Counted from the stretch's first letter, positions 25,778 through 35,023 are shown. The stretch is 64,000 nt of DNA from JAAXGI01 sp965206975 (GCA_965206975.1 OZ242253.1:2604001-2668000), one strand, 5' to 3'. Translations and numbers: made by a program. The notes: a model not told the origin generated them from the sequence alone.

Positions 25778-26746
25778 CTAGGGCGTGACGGTCACCCGCA
25801 CGTAACCATTCGTCCAGCAGCACTGGCGCTCGAAGGACTGGATATTTTCGATTGCCTGGACTAGGACAACGTAGTTCCCTGGCTCGCTGAAGGTCACCGT
25901 CGTGGTGGCCCGGTTCGCGTACCGATAGTCTGCGAGCATCTCCAGTTGACTGAAGTTGGCGTCGCCAGGGCCCGAGAACTTGGCCCACGCCACCCACCAG
26001 CGGGCGGGTCGGCCGTCGGGTTCGTCCACGAATACGCTCAGCGTCAGAGGTTCACCGACGCCCGCGGTCACGGGGCCCGCGGTGACTCCGTTGCGCCCTC
26101 GGCCTTCCGGTCCGGCCGGCTCGACCCAGCGCATCACGGGTGCGATCGACCCCTGCGCCTGACCCGGGTTGAAGTCGAGCCACGTCGGCAGGTCCTCCTC
26201 GGTGATCTGATCGTAGCTCTCGATCCCTTCCTCTTCTGCCAGGAATCCCCAGGCCGCCGCCCGCGAGGACGAGTCAGGCTCATCCAGCATGTACGCGGAC
26301 GCGGTCAGGCGACCCGGCACGGAGAGCTCGTTCCCGCGAACTCGGAGCGTCCACACCACGTCCCGGTTGCCGAAATCCTCCGGGACGTTGACCGTAAAGA
26401 CGCAGTAATGCTTCCGATATCCGGTGCGGGGCACCGGCATGAAGTGGGTGGGCTGGCCACCGTCGAACTCGCTGGGCTCAATGAAGTTGTCCGGTCCCAG
26501 CGGGATGTCGACCTCCTCTTCGGTGTTTCCGCTCCAGTAACCGAAGCAGAGCCGATAAGACCCGTCGGGCTCCTGATACCAACCCTCGAAGGAGGGAACG
26601 ATCGGCTGCCCCGACGGCCGGAGTGCACGGGCCGACCAGTCGTAGCCTTCCGTGGGATTCTGGGCCTGAGCGGATAACGGACCGACGGCTAGGAGGGCCG
26701 TGCTGACGATCCCGGCTGCCTTTGCTCGCAGCCATCCGACTCTCAT
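25778..26746 (-). CDS. CCWTNG-family secreted partner protein, copy 3
   Basis: 322 residues from the ATG at 26746, which starts a good signal peptide (MRVGWLRAKAAGI..LSAQAQ). An upstream ATG at 26803 would overlap the end of the monooxygenase gene by 14 bases and allow translational coupling. Family blocks: LRPSGQPIVPSFEGWYQEPDG, FGYWSGNTEEE, IPLGPDNFIEP, GQPTHFMPVP, VVWTLRVRG, then VGEPLTLSV, WWVAWAKFSGPGDANF, TVTFSEPGNYVVLVQAIE and CCWTNGYVRVTVTP. It has an extra acidic loop (about 195-225: EEEGIESYDQITEED) shared in part with copy 4. It lies directly downstream of copper monooxygenase copy 3. Confidence 0.82.
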   Translation of the reverse strand: MRVGWLRAKAAGIVSTALLAVGPLSAQAQNPTEGYDWSARALRPSGQPIVPSFEGWYQEPDGSYRLCFGYWSGNTEEEVDIPLGPDNFIEPSEFDGGQPTHFMPVPRTGYRKHYCVFTVNVPEDFGNRDVVWTLRVRGNELSVPGRLTASAYMLDEPDSSSRAAAWGFLAEEEGIESYDQITEEDLPTWLDFNPGQAQGSIAPVMRWVEPAGPEGRGRNGVTAGPVTAGVGEPLTLSVFVDEPDGRPARWWVAWAKFSGPGDANFSQLEMLADYRYANRATTTVTFSEPGNYVVLVQAIENIQSFERQCCWTNGYVRVTVTP

Positions 26747-26789
26747 GCGGTAACCAAAGCAGTTGCGGCCGATCTTCGCTCTTCGCGTC

Positions 26790-28205
26790 CTACTGCCCTC
26801 CATCTTCCACGTTCGGGGCCATCTGCCTCAGCTCCTGCTCCCTCTCCGCGATCAGCCTCTCGAAATCCTCGTCCTCCAGCCAGGTGACCTCCATGTGGAA
26901 GTGGCCCATCTCGTCCGCGCTCCGGCGGCCAAAGAAGACCCACTGGTCAGGGTCCGGGTTGTTCGGATTGTCCACCGTATTGTCGTACTGCGCAGTGACG
27001 ATAAGGACTGTTCCCTTCGGAAGAAGAGGCGCGGCGAGGTCCGCGTACTGGTGAGCCGTATGCCACTTGTGGTCCCAGTTGATCCGGTTGATGACTTCCC
27101 GGCGACCGTCGGGGTAGATCGCCTCCATCGTCTGGTACTTGCCCCGCATGTGCATGTGACCCCGGATGCTGTTGAGGCGAACGTTCCTCGGTAGCACGTG
27201 CACGCCCTGCTGGGTCGCAACACCGTGCGGTGGCAGCACCAGGTCCGTGAGCCTTGTCTCGACGGTGCACTCCGGGCTGTCCAGTGGCAGCGGGGCGGGT
27301 TGCTCCCAGCAGCGGGAGTCCTGCTGCAGGACGACGCGATTGGGCTTCGGGTCCGTGAGCCACGAGACGTGTGACACCTCGAACTCCGGCTTCTCACCCG
27401 GCGGGTACAGCCAGATCCCGAGCTCGATGTAGGCATCTTCAACCAGTTCGCCGGCGGGGAAGAAGTGCATTGCCCACCGGATCCGCTGTCCCGGCTCGAT
27501 CAGCTTCCCGGCGTCATCCGGGAAGAGATCGTAGTCCTTGCCCGCAGCCGACGAAGCCAGCGCGCTGTTCGCATGGTGGAACACGTAGCGGCTCTCCAGG
27601 TCGCCGGGCCGGATCTCGGTGGCCATAGCCCAACGCGGCTCGGTGAGATCATCGACGTAAGAGACCGGTTCGAACCAGTGATCCAACCCGGCAGCCGGCA
27701 CCGTGTACGGAGGCGACTTGACTACGAGGTCGGGCGGGCGCCCGAAGTGATCCTCAAGCTTCCACTCCAGAGAGTCATCGAACTCCAGCGGGGCCGGAAG
27801 GTCGGCCACGTCGCCGAGCGGAGCTCCGCTCTCCGCCCACTCGACGATGGTTCGGATCTCTTCCTCCGACAACGATATGTCGTTCTTGAAATCCTGAACC
27901 CCGAGTCCGGGCTCGATGTACCAGGGGGGCATCCGCCGGCGCTCCACCCGGTCCTTGATCAGGGGTGCGAAGGGCCGGGCCTCCTCATAGGTCATGAGCG
28001 ACATCGGGCCCATCCCGCCCAGCCTGTGACAACTCTGGCAGTTCTCCTGAAGAATCGGCGCGACGTCCCTGGCAAACGTCACACCGTCCTGAGTCGAGCT
28101 CTGCGCCTGCGCCACCGTCGGGAAAGCCAGCACGGCACCTGCCAGGGCCGCAATCAGCCCGGTAGCCCCGAACCCCAACCCGACTCGCTGCCCGTTGCCA
28201 GTCAT
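26790..28205 (-). CDS. Cytochrome c-fused copper monooxygenase (PHM-like), copy 3
   Basis: 471 residues. A signal peptide ends near VAQAQ35; heme site CQSCH at 56-60. Copper motifs: HH at 210-211 (YVFHHAN), His247 (WAMHFFP), HxH at 350/352 (RGHMHMRG), Met433 (ADEMGH), with QYDNTVDNPNNPDP between. An extra Cys pair (SRCW near 299 and PECT near 313) is specific to this copy and could be a disulfide. GAGAGGA precedes the ATG. The CCWTNG partner follows 43 bp downstream (or overlaps by 14 bases if the upstream start is used). On the other side it is divergent from the NHL/PAL-like gene at 28490, with a 284-bp shared upstream region. Confidence 0.85.
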   Translation of the reverse strand: MTGNGQRVGLGFGATGLIAALAGAVLAFPTVAQAQSSTQDGVTFARDVAPILQENCQSCHRLGGMGPMSLMTYEEARPFAPLIKDRVERRRMPPWYIEPGLGVQDFKNDISLSEEEIRTIVEWAESGAPLGDVADLPAPLEFDDSLEWKLEDHFGRPPDLVVKSPPYTVPAAGLDHWFEPVSYVDDLTEPRWAMATEIRPGDLESRYVFHHANSALASSAAGKDYDLFPDDAGKLIEPGQRIRWAMHFFPAGELVEDAYIELGIWLYPPGEKPEFEVSHVSWLTDPKPNRVVLQQDSRCWEQPAPLPLDSPECTVETRLTDLVLPPHGVATQQGVHVLPRNVRLNSIRGHMHMRGKYQTMEAIYPDGRREVINRINWDHKWHTAHQYADLAAPLLPKGTVLIVTAQYDNTVDNPNNPDPDQWVFFGRRSADEMGHFHMEVTWLEDEDFERLIAEREQELRQMAPNVEDGGQ

Positions 28206-28489
28206 GTTGTCCTCTCACCTTTACTTTAATGGTATGCGTTCCTCCCTCGCGGCATACAAACACCCACCATCACAATACGAGCCGCTGGCACGCCGGTCAA
28301 CGCAAAGACGGCCCGCCGCCGACCCGGCACGGCGGAACCATGCCTGGACCTCCCGGCCAACCCTACTCGATGGCGATACCCTTGTCGTGCTCGGCCACGT
28401 CGCCGCATGTTGCAGTCGGTACTCGGATGAGCGGGTCCGTTGCGGTCGTGGAAGTGTCTTGCATGGAGAACCGTAGCTGGGAGCCCATG

Positions 28490-29572
28490 ATGTGGAATCG
28501 ACTTGTTCGCCTCGGTGTCGCATTTTTCCTTGCCGCGGCCGCGCTCGGCGTCTGGCGGGCCGCTGGCCTCGGAGCCCAGATCGTTGCAAGCAATCCCTAC
28601 CACGCTCAGTACGACTGGGCGAAGATGCCCGACGGGCTGGCGATAGGGGTCGCGAGTGGCGTCTTTCCCGATCCTGACGGAGAGCACCTCTGGGTGCTGT
28701 CGCGCTGCGGAGCAAACCACTGCGCCCTCGTTCCGGAGGTCGATCCGATCCTCAAGTTCGACATGGAAGGCAACCTCGTCGACAAGTTCGGGGCGGGACT
28801 ATTCTCCTGGCCCCACGGATTCTTCCTGGATCATGAGGGATTCCTCTGGGTGACGGAGGGGGCGCCCGTCGGCGACGCGCGGGCGGTCGAGGGGATGAGG
28901 CTGGGTATGGGACACCAGGTCTTCAAGCTGAACCAGCGGGGTGAGGTGGCGATGACGCTTGGCGAGGCCGGGGTGGCAGGGGACGACGAGAGCCATTTCA
29001 ACGGGCCCTCCGACGTCATGGTCGCCCCTGGCGGTGATATCTGGATCACGGACGGACACCGCGGCGGGAACAATCGGCTCGTCAAGTTCTCCCCCCAAGG
29101 ACGGTTCCTCCTTCAGGTTGGCGGCGGGGTGGAATCTGTCAGCGGGGATCCCGGTCAGTTCAACGATCCGCACGGGATCACGATGGACCTGGATGGTCGC
29201 GTCGTCGTGGCGGATCGCGGCAACAACCGGGTCCAGATCTTCGACCAGGAGGGGGACCTCCTCAAGGTTTGGACCCAGATGGGGCGGCCCAGCACGGTCT
29301 TCGTGGACCGAAACAACATGCTTTATGCCGGAGACGGAATGTCCAATGAGCAGTGGAACCCGGGCTGGGAGAGGGGCATCCACATCGCGCCGGCCTCGTC
29401 CGGGTGGGTCTCGGCGTTCATTCCCGACCGCGAGGTCCCGATCGGGACAGGGGTGGAGTTCCTCGGCGTCGATTTCGAAGGGAACATCTACTCGGGTGAG
29501 GTTGGCCGACAGAGGCTAGTGAAGTACATATCGGTCAGACCTGCGATCGCCCGGGATCCGGCCCTCAGGTAA
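28490..29572 (+). CDS. NHL-repeat propeller, PAL-like with altered catalytic Tyr position
   Basis: 360 residues from the second of two adjacent ATGs (28487, 28490); the second is six bases past GGGAG. A signal-anchor (LVRLGVAFFLAAAALGVW) precedes six NHL blades. Spacing and motifs follow the amidating lyase PAL: WPHGF (His109), GHQVFKL, PGQFNDPHG (His228), VVVADRGNNRVQIF and RGIHIA (His298), matching the three zinc His. The position of the PAL catalytic Tyr (SDGY) is TDGH here (His190), and the PAL RG motif is SRCG. It is therefore probably a binding or altered lyase. It is divergent from a copper monooxygenase gene and 88 bp upstream of a PQQ dehydrogenase gene. Confidence 0.78.
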   Translation: MWNRLVRLGVAFFLAAAALGVWRAAGLGAQIVASNPYHAQYDWAKMPDGLAIGVASGVFPDPDGEHLWVLSRCGANHCALVPEVDPILKFDMEGNLVDKFGAGLFSWPHGFFLDHEGFLWVTEGAPVGDARAVEGMRLGMGHQVFKLNQRGEVAMTLGEAGVAGDDESHFNGPSDVMVAPGGDIWITDGHRGGNNRLVKFSPQGRFLLQVGGGVESVSGDPGQFNDPHGITMDLDGRVVVADRGNNRVQIFDQEGDLLKVWTQMGRPSTVFVDRNNMLYAGDGMSNEQWNPGWERGIHIAPASSGWVSAFIPDREVPIGTGVEFLGVDFEGNIYSGEVGRQRLVKYISVRPAIARDPALR

Positions 29573-29660
29573 GCAGGGGATTGCCGTGGTACGGCCGTCG
29601 CGGACGCAGGGCCCCGAATCGCTTGAATCGTTGAGCAGAATCGCGAAGGAGGATCATCAG

Positions 29661-31727
29661 ATGACTGGATCAGTCCCAGGCTCTTTCCCAAGAGGCGCGA
29701 GCGCCGGGAGGTTTGCGCTAGCGGTCGCGGCCACATGTTTCCTGCAGGCGCCACTGACTGCGCAGGATCGGGGGACGTCGGATGGCGAGTGGCGATACAT
29801 CGGAGGGGACGCGTGGCACACACGTTACTCTGCGCTGGATCAGATTACCGCCGAGAACTTCGAGGACCTCGAAGTCGCCTGGATATGGCGGGGCGACAAC
29901 TTCGGGTATTTTCCGCTGGGCGTCTCCCGCTCCACCCCGATCTACGTCGATGGGCTCCTCTACACGGTAGCAGGCGAGAGGCGCACCGTGGTCGCGATGG
30001 ATCCCGCGACAGGTGAGACGATCTGGACGTACCGAGAACCGCACACCACTCGCGTCGATCGCGGAATGCGAAACGGGTACGGGAAGGGGGTGGCGTACAC
30101 GGAGGTGGATGGCCGAGGAGCGATCTACATCATCACTCCTGCTTTCTTCCTTCACGCGTTGGATGCCGAGACGGGTCGGCCCCTGGAGAACTGGGGGGCG
30201 CCGGTTCCGCTCCCCGGGTTCCCGCAGACGGGCGTCGTGGATCTCCTCCCGGACCTCATCGCGGACTGGCCGCCCTGGCTCGACTGGGACGGGGGTCCCT
30301 ACGATCCGGACTTCGGAATCCCGCGAGAGCTGGGCTACATCACGAGCTCCTCCCCCCCGATCGTCGTGAACGGCGTGGTAGTGGTGGGCAACTCCGCCGA
30401 GCAGGGGTACAACCAGACCCGGGTCGAGAACGTGCCTGGCGACATCCTTGGCTACGACGCACGGACCGGAGAGTTCATGTGGAAGTTCAACGTGATTCCG
30501 CGCCCGGGCGAGTTCGGGCACGAGACGTGGGAGAACGACGCGTGGGAGTGGACGGGCGATGTCTCCTCCTGGGCGCCGATCTCGGCCGATCCCGAGCGAG
30601 GGCTGGTCTATATCCCGACGAATCCGCCCACCATCGACTTCTACGGGGGGTTCCGTCCGGGCGACGGACTCTACGGCACGAGCGTGATTGCCCTCGATGT
30701 TCAGACGGGAGAGCGGGTCTGGCACTTCCAGACGGTGCATCACGACATCTGGAACTTCGACAATCCCACGGCGCCGATCGCCCTCAACGTGAATGTGGGC
30801 GGAGAGCCCACGCCGATTGTCGTGCAGACAACGAAGCAGGGCTTCGCCTACACCTTCAATCGGGAGACGGGCGAGCCGATCTGGCCGATCGAGGAGCGGC
30901 CCGTCCCGCAGTCGGACGTGCCGGGAGAGCAGCTCTCTCCCACCCAGCCCTTCCCGACCCGACCCGCTCCGTACGAGATGCAGGGTCTCACCGAGGATGA
31001 CCTGATCGACTACACGCCCGAGCTTCGGGCCGAGGCGCTCGAGATCATCCAGAACTACAAGCTCGGGCCGCTCTTCAACGCGCCGATCCAGATGGGGCAC
31101 CCCTCGGGGCTGCGCTCCTTCGTGAGCTGTCCAAGTGGGGCGGTGAATATACCGCACCCGACTTCTGCCGATCCCGAGACGGGCATCATGTACATCGCCA
31201 CGCAGCGGGGATGCCGGTCGGAGCGTCTCGTGCCGGGCCGCGAGATTGACGATCCGGACGACATCATGACGACGGGGACGACCTTCTCCGACTTTGCCGT
31301 GATCGACCGGGGCGACTTCCGGGGTCCGCAGGGCCTGCCGATCTTCAAGCCCCCCTACAGCCGGATCGTCGCGATCGACATGAACACCGGCGAGCACCTG
31401 TGGGAGACGCCGAACGGGAATACGCCCGAGCGGTTCACCAACCACCCGGCGCTTCAGGGGGTCGAGCTTCCGAACACGGGGAACACGGGTGCCGGAATCA
31501 CCATGGTCACCGAGACGCTCCTGATCACGGCGGAGGGCTCCTCCGGGGCCCCCGTGCTTCACGCGTTGGACAAGATGACCGGAGAGCGGCTCGGGACGGT
31601 CGATCTCCCGGCGCCGGGCCAATACGGGATGATGGGCTACATGCACGAGGGCCAGCAGTACATCGTCGTCCAGGTGGCGCGGCCACCGCAGCTTCCCGGT
31701 TCGCTCGTGGCGCTCCGGCTGCCCTAG
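29661..31727 (+). CDS. Periplasmic PQQ-dependent dehydrogenase (no fused cytochrome), second copy
   Basis: 688 residues from ATG 29661, eight bases past AAGGAGG. Signal peptide ends at LTAQ. Propeller opening GEWRYIGGDAWHTRYSALDQI; also PHTTRVDRGMRNGYGKGVAYT, GEFGHETWENDAWEW, WHFQTVHHDIWNFD, TKQGFAYTFNRETGEPIWPI and EERPVPQSDVPGEQLSPTQP. It matches the gene at 4928-6952 block by block but has an expanded loop (DLIADWPPWLDWDGGPYDPDF). It oxidises an alcohol or sugar in the periplasm with PQQ; electrons must leave through a separate carrier. Its last 57 codons are duplicated as a fragment at 34272-34448. A strong hairpin follows at 31760. Confidence 0.9.
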   Translation: MTGSVPGSFPRGASAGRFALAVAATCFLQAPLTAQDRGTSDGEWRYIGGDAWHTRYSALDQITAENFEDLEVAWIWRGDNFGYFPLGVSRSTPIYVDGLLYTVAGERRTVVAMDPATGETIWTYREPHTTRVDRGMRNGYGKGVAYTEVDGRGAIYIITPAFFLHALDAETGRPLENWGAPVPLPGFPQTGVVDLLPDLIADWPPWLDWDGGPYDPDFGIPRELGYITSSSPPIVVNGVVVVGNSAEQGYNQTRVENVPGDILGYDARTGEFMWKFNVIPRPGEFGHETWENDAWEWTGDVSSWAPISADPERGLVYIPTNPPTIDFYGGFRPGDGLYGTSVIALDVQTGERVWHFQTVHHDIWNFDNPTAPIALNVNVGGEPTPIVVQTTKQGFAYTFNRETGEPIWPIEERPVPQSDVPGEQLSPTQPFPTRPAPYEMQGLTEDDLIDYTPELRAEALEIIQNYKLGPLFNAPIQMGHPSGLRSFVSCPSGAVNIPHPTSADPETGIMYIATQRGCRSERLVPGREIDDPDDIMTTGTTFSDFAVIDRGDFRGPQGLPIFKPPYSRIVAIDMNTGEHLWETPNGNTPERFTNHPALQGVELPNTGNTGAGITMVTETLLITAEGSSGAPVLHALDKMTGERLGTVDLPAPGQYGMMGYMHEGQQYIVVQVARPPQLPGSLVALRLP

Positions 31728-31759
31728 TCTTGGAAAATGCTGTAGGGGCGCAGTGGTGT

Positions 31760-31791
31760 CGAGGGGCCCTCCCGCCCGGGAGGGCCCCTCG
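31760..31791 (+). terminator. Perfect GC hairpin after the PQQ dehydrogenase gene
   Basis: A 15-bp perfect stem (CGAGGGGCCCTCCCG with its complement) and 2-base loop, 33 bp past the stop codon. No U-run follows, so termination may need a factor, or the hairpin protects the 3' end. Confidence 0.7.
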
Positions 31792-31944
31792 AGCCTTCGG
31801 GCAGCCCTTCCCGGTAGAGGTGGGCCCGGCGTGGCCAGGTCAGGGGGATGTCGATCATCCCTCCGGCGGCGCCACGCCGGGGCCTCAACCCGTCACAACC
31901 TTCCCCGCTTGGTACAAACCGCCCGGCATCGGGCGCTCCAGCTC

Positions 31945-32330
31945 CTAGAGCACCTTCATCGGACGCTCGGACTCGTGACTGCGGTAGTGCACCCGGCCCA
32001 GGCAGTGGTAGGGACGGGTCTCGCCCATGTGGTCCCGCTTTCGCTCGCGCACGAATGAGGACGACGTTCGTGCCGCGTTCCGGCTGTTCGATGTAGCGGC
32101 GCCCGGTGCGTGTCGCCGGGGAGGCGCTGTTTTGCGACTCCCAGTGGAAGAGGGTCGGCGAGATCGAGTAGTCGGCGTAGCGTGTGGTTGGCGAGTAGTC
32201 CCTCTCCGACTTCTCCAGCGTGACGAAGAGGAGATCGGTACGCGTCGCCTCGTCCTAGAGGACACCTCCCTGCGGCAAGACGAGCGCGCCGCGTTTGCCC
32301 GTGCGCCCCTTGGGCGGCCACGATCTCCCG
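31945..32330 (-). pseudogene. DUF3427 helicase C-terminal relic
   Basis: The minus strand reads DEATRTDLLFVTLEKSERDY, then SPTTRYADYSISPTLFHWES and TGRRYIEQPERGTNVVL. After a frameshift it continues FVRERKRDHMGETRPYHCLG and HYRSHESERPMKVL to a TAG at 31945. This is the DUF3427 domain that ends some DEAD/DEAH helicases (LFHWES...TGRRYI...FVRERK...YRSHEGERPM). A TAG codon interrupts the frame just before DEAT, and the helicase motor is absent. Only the last ~120 codons of the gene survive, near the IS-rich stretch. Confidence 0.8.
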
Positions 32331-32680
32331 AAGGGTAGTGGGGGCGAGCGGGCCGCCGAGCCCCGGGCCTTCCACGGCCTCGCGGAGTTGGTGTGCGGCT
32401 TGGCGCCGGACGTGTCCCGACGGACAAGGCCCAGCTTACCCTATCATGTTTGCGACTAGGCGTTTCTGTCCCTCTGCGCGGGTCACCATGCGACGCGTCA
32501 CGGCTACACTTGGAACTCGAGCGCCAACTGGTCCGACCCAGTCACGCGCACCGTACTACACTGAGCCGGTGCGCGGACCGTGGGGGGACTAGACAAGCCA
32601 GGACGGCCGCGCTTCCTCAGTCCGCTGTTCGCGTTAAGCCTAAGGTCCCGCCTCCGCGGCCAAGTGAGGCCAGCTTCCCG
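32331..32680. other. Intergenic stretch without recognisable content
   Basis: Nothing convincing is coded on either strand between the helicase relic and the cupin gene. The base composition is like the surroundings; it may be further decayed helicase sequence. Confidence 0.5.
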
Positions 32681-33313
32681 CTACGGCGCGCTGACCTCGG
32701 CGGTCCCTAGCTCCATCAGGGGCGCCACGCCCTCCGGGTCGACGCGTACCACCACGTAGGCCGTGAATTCCTCAGCCATATCCCACTTGTGTGGGGTCCC
32801 TGCCGGAATGATGAGCATGTCTCCCTGCTGGATGGTGATGTCCTCGGAGCCGACGGCAGACGTGCCTCTGCTACCCCGTCCGTTGCCTCGGCTATAGGGT
32901 CTCCGGGTCCAGTCAGTGATCGTGCCTCCCACCTTCATGCGACCTCTGCCTTCGAGCACGTAGTAGACCTCAGCCACGTCGTCGTGGACCGCGTAGTTCA
33001 GATTCTCCTGTCCCTCGTAGCGGACCACCACGCTGACCCCGACCTGATAGTCCTCCGAGCCTCCTCCCATCTCCACCATGTTCATGGGAATGTCGGTCAC
33101 CTGAGCTTCTACCATGTCCTGCTTGTGTTCCTCAATCTGCTCTGCCCTGATCAAGGTGGCTGGGAGGTCGTAACGGTGTTCGGGCAGTACCAACGGAGAC
33201 GGGTCGATCGGTCGGTCCTGCGCCTGCACGGCCGAGAAGGCGCTCGTTCCAAAGGCGAGCACCGTCGCCTGCGCGAAGCCGAGCGCGATCTGCTTCCAGG
33301 GTATTCCATTCAT
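32681..33313 (-). CDS. Exported cupin-domain protein
   Basis: 210 residues from the ATG at 33313, which opens a signal peptide (ALGFAQATVLAFGTSAFSAVQAQ). The second half is a cupin: NYAVHDDVAEVYYVLEGRGRM gives the first metal motif (His, then Glu) and GDMLIIPAGTPHKWDMAEE the second (His in TPHKW). A Gly/Arg-rich loop (YSRGNGRGSRGTSAVGSED) interrupts the barrel. Periplasmic cupins bind small ligands or act as dioxygenases or isomerases; which applies is not visible. It stands alone between relics and has its own weak ribosome site. A second exported cupin of different sequence is at 61943-62341. Confidence 0.82.
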   Translation of the reverse strand: MNGIPWKQIALGFAQATVLAFGTSAFSAVQAQDRPIDPSPLVLPEHRYDLPATLIRAEQIEEHKQDMVEAQVTDIPMNMVEMGGGSEDYQVGVSVVVRYEGQENLNYAVHDDVAEVYYVLEGRGRMKVGGTITDWTRRPYSRGNGRGSRGTSAVGSEDITIQQGDMLIIPAGTPHKWDMAEEFTAYVVVRVDPEGVAPLMELGTAEVSAP

Positions 33314-33507
33314 CGTAGTTCCGTGTGCGAGAGGGTGGGGAGTGGGGTGGATCACAGCGGCCGATGGTGACCCGGCAACTACTGCGATTCCGAGAGCCGC
33401 ATCGACCACCTGCTGATTCGGATGGCGTGGACGCCCCCTTCCGGCGGCATCGCGGTGTGCCAAGATGGTGTTGAGCCTCTCTGACCATCTGAGGGAGGAG
33501 GCATCCG

Positions 33508-33845
33508 ATGGAAGAGGCTAGCATCATCGGGATCGATCTGGCAAAACAGAGCTTTCAGCTGCACGGGGCAAGAGCGGATGGGTCGGTGCCGTACCAGAAG
33601 AAGCCGAGCCGGGGAAGTGCTGGGTTTTCTTGCCTCGCAGGCGGGGTGTGTGGCGGTGATGGAAGCCTGCGGCAATGTCCACTACTGGGGCCGGGACATC
33701 ATGACGCTCGGTCGCAAGGTGAGGCTGGTTCCGCCGATCTACGAGAAGCCGTTCGTCAAGAGGCAGAAGACCGAAGCGGCCGACGCGATCTCCGAAGCGG
33801 TGCAGCGTCCGACCATGCGCTTCATGACGGTCAAGACAGAAGCGC
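33508..33845 (+). pseudogene. IS110-family transposase N-terminal relic
   Basis: Starts MEEASIIGIDLAKQSFQLHG, the DEDD RNase-H-like opening of IS110 transposases. A frameshift near 33605 follows. The next frame gives VLGFLASQAGCVAVMEACGN, GRKVRLVPPIYEKPFVKRQK, DAISEAVQRPTMRFM, where relatives have DAADAEAI. Homology stops near 33845 and no C-terminal Ser domain follows here. A matching C-terminal piece occurs between the IS3 copies (39987-40150). From there to 34271 I recognise nothing. Confidence 0.8.
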
Positions 33846-34271
33846 CTTCACAAATTGGCTGCGCGGTCCTTCCGGCCTCTGGCCGAGGCCAAGCGGTTCG
33901 ATGCGCCGAGACTCGAGCCAGCATCGACAGTGCCACCATGAGCCAAGTCCGCGACCTGGCCGAGCAGGGCAATCCCAGGGGCAATCGTCCTCGGCATGGC
34001 ATCTGCGCTCGGTGTCGGCGTCCTTGAGAACCATGTTTTCGCGCACATGTGATTCGACGTCGCCTCGGCCAACTGAGGTGCGACCGCCGTCCGAGGCAGG
34101 GAAGCGATCGAAGCGGAACTGACCTCGCTCCCAACGGACCGTGCTGTCGGACTGGCTTGTGGCTATTCGCACTCGTGCTATGGGGAGTGCGAACAGGGAG
34201 CCGTGCGCCTGGCCCATGGATGTGTGTCACCAGGGCCGTTCGGCCCCTGAGCTGATGCCGATGTCCGAGGT

Positions 34272-34448
34272 CGACCACTCCGCGCGCTGGACAAGATGAC
34301 CGGCGAGCGTCTGGGACAGATCGATCTTCCGGCAACGGGACAGTACGGGATGATGACGTACATGCACGAGGGTCAGCAGTACTTGGTCGTGCAGGTTGCC
34401 AGGCCGCCGGAATTGCCGGGATCCCTGGTGGCGTTTCGACTACCCTGA
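34272..34448 (+). pseudogene. PQQ dehydrogenase C-terminal fragment
   Basis: The frame reads RPLRALDKMTGERLGQIDLP, then GQYGMMTYMHEGQQYLVVQV and ARPPELPGSLVAFRLP before TGA at 34446. It is nearly the same as the last 57 residues of the protein at 29661-31727. The upstream 600 codons are missing; unrecognised sequence and an IS110 relic stand in their place. A shortened copy of the NHL gene follows 83 bp later, so this is what remains of a duplicated gene pair. Confidence 0.88.
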
Positions 34449-34531
34449 CGCACCCACCGAGGGGAGTCGGCAATGACGAAGTGGACACTCGAGGGGTCCT
34501 AAGGGGCTCCACTGTCAAGGAGAAGAGGGTC

Positions 34532-35023
34532 ATGCAGAACCTGCTCAAGGGGGTGTTGGGTCTCGTGGCGTCCGGTCTGGTGCTTTGTGGCCAGCTCCAG
34601 GCGCAGGCGGCCTACATCCCGTATCACGAGGTCGAAGGATGGGACAACCTCCCGGGCGGAGAGCAATTCGGACCCCTCACCGGCGGGTTTCCCGATCCGG
34701 ACGGCGAACTTGTGGCCATCTGGACGCAGTTTGGGAAACCGAGCGGTATCGTCATCGACCGGAATGACGTCCTCTACACGGTCGATGGACTTTCTGGTAT
34801 CGAACGGCCAGGTTGGAGAGACAACCCTGGATGGGAACAGGGGATCCGGATCGGCGATGCCCGAACCGGGTGGGTGACGGCTTTCGTTCCAAACCGTGCG
34901 TCAGCTAATGGAGCCGGGATCGAGTTCTCCGGAGTGGATTTCGACGGCAACATCTACGCGAACGATCTCGCTCGCGGGCACGTGTCGAAATACGTCAAGT
35001 TCAAGCCGCTAGCGACTAGGTAG
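34532..35023 (+). CDS. Internally deleted NHL/PAL-like protein
   Basis: 163 residues from ATG 34532 with AAGGAG upstream and a good signal peptide (MQNLLKGVLGLVASGLVLCG). The start (GFPDPDGE) and end (GKPSGIVIDRNDVLYTVDGL, NPGWEQGIRIGDARTGWVTA, FSGVDFDGNIYANDLARGHV) match the NHL protein at 28490-29572, but about 190 residues between PDPDGE and the WTQ(F/M)G(K/R)PS block are gone, joined in frame. That removes four blades and two of the three zinc His; the third is Arg. The frame is intact but the product cannot form a propeller, so it is probably non-functional. Confidence 0.7.
   Translation: MQNLLKGVLGLVASGLVLCGQLQAQAAYIPYHEVEGWDNLPGGEQFGPLTGGFPDPDGELVAIWTQFGKPSGIVIDRNDVLYTVDGLSGIERPGWRDNPGWEQGIRIGDARTGWVTAFVPNRASANGAGIEFSGVDFDGNIYANDLARGHVSKYVKFKPLATR

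Noticed and set aside
31400..31948. Plus-strand 182-codon frame after the PQQ dehydrogenase
   Set aside because: First part is a frame shadow of the PQQ gene, then runs through a terminator hairpin.
33739..34548. 269-codon minus-strand frame over the IS110 relic
   Set aside because: Antisense to the transposase remnant, Arg/Ser/Pro-rich, no domain.
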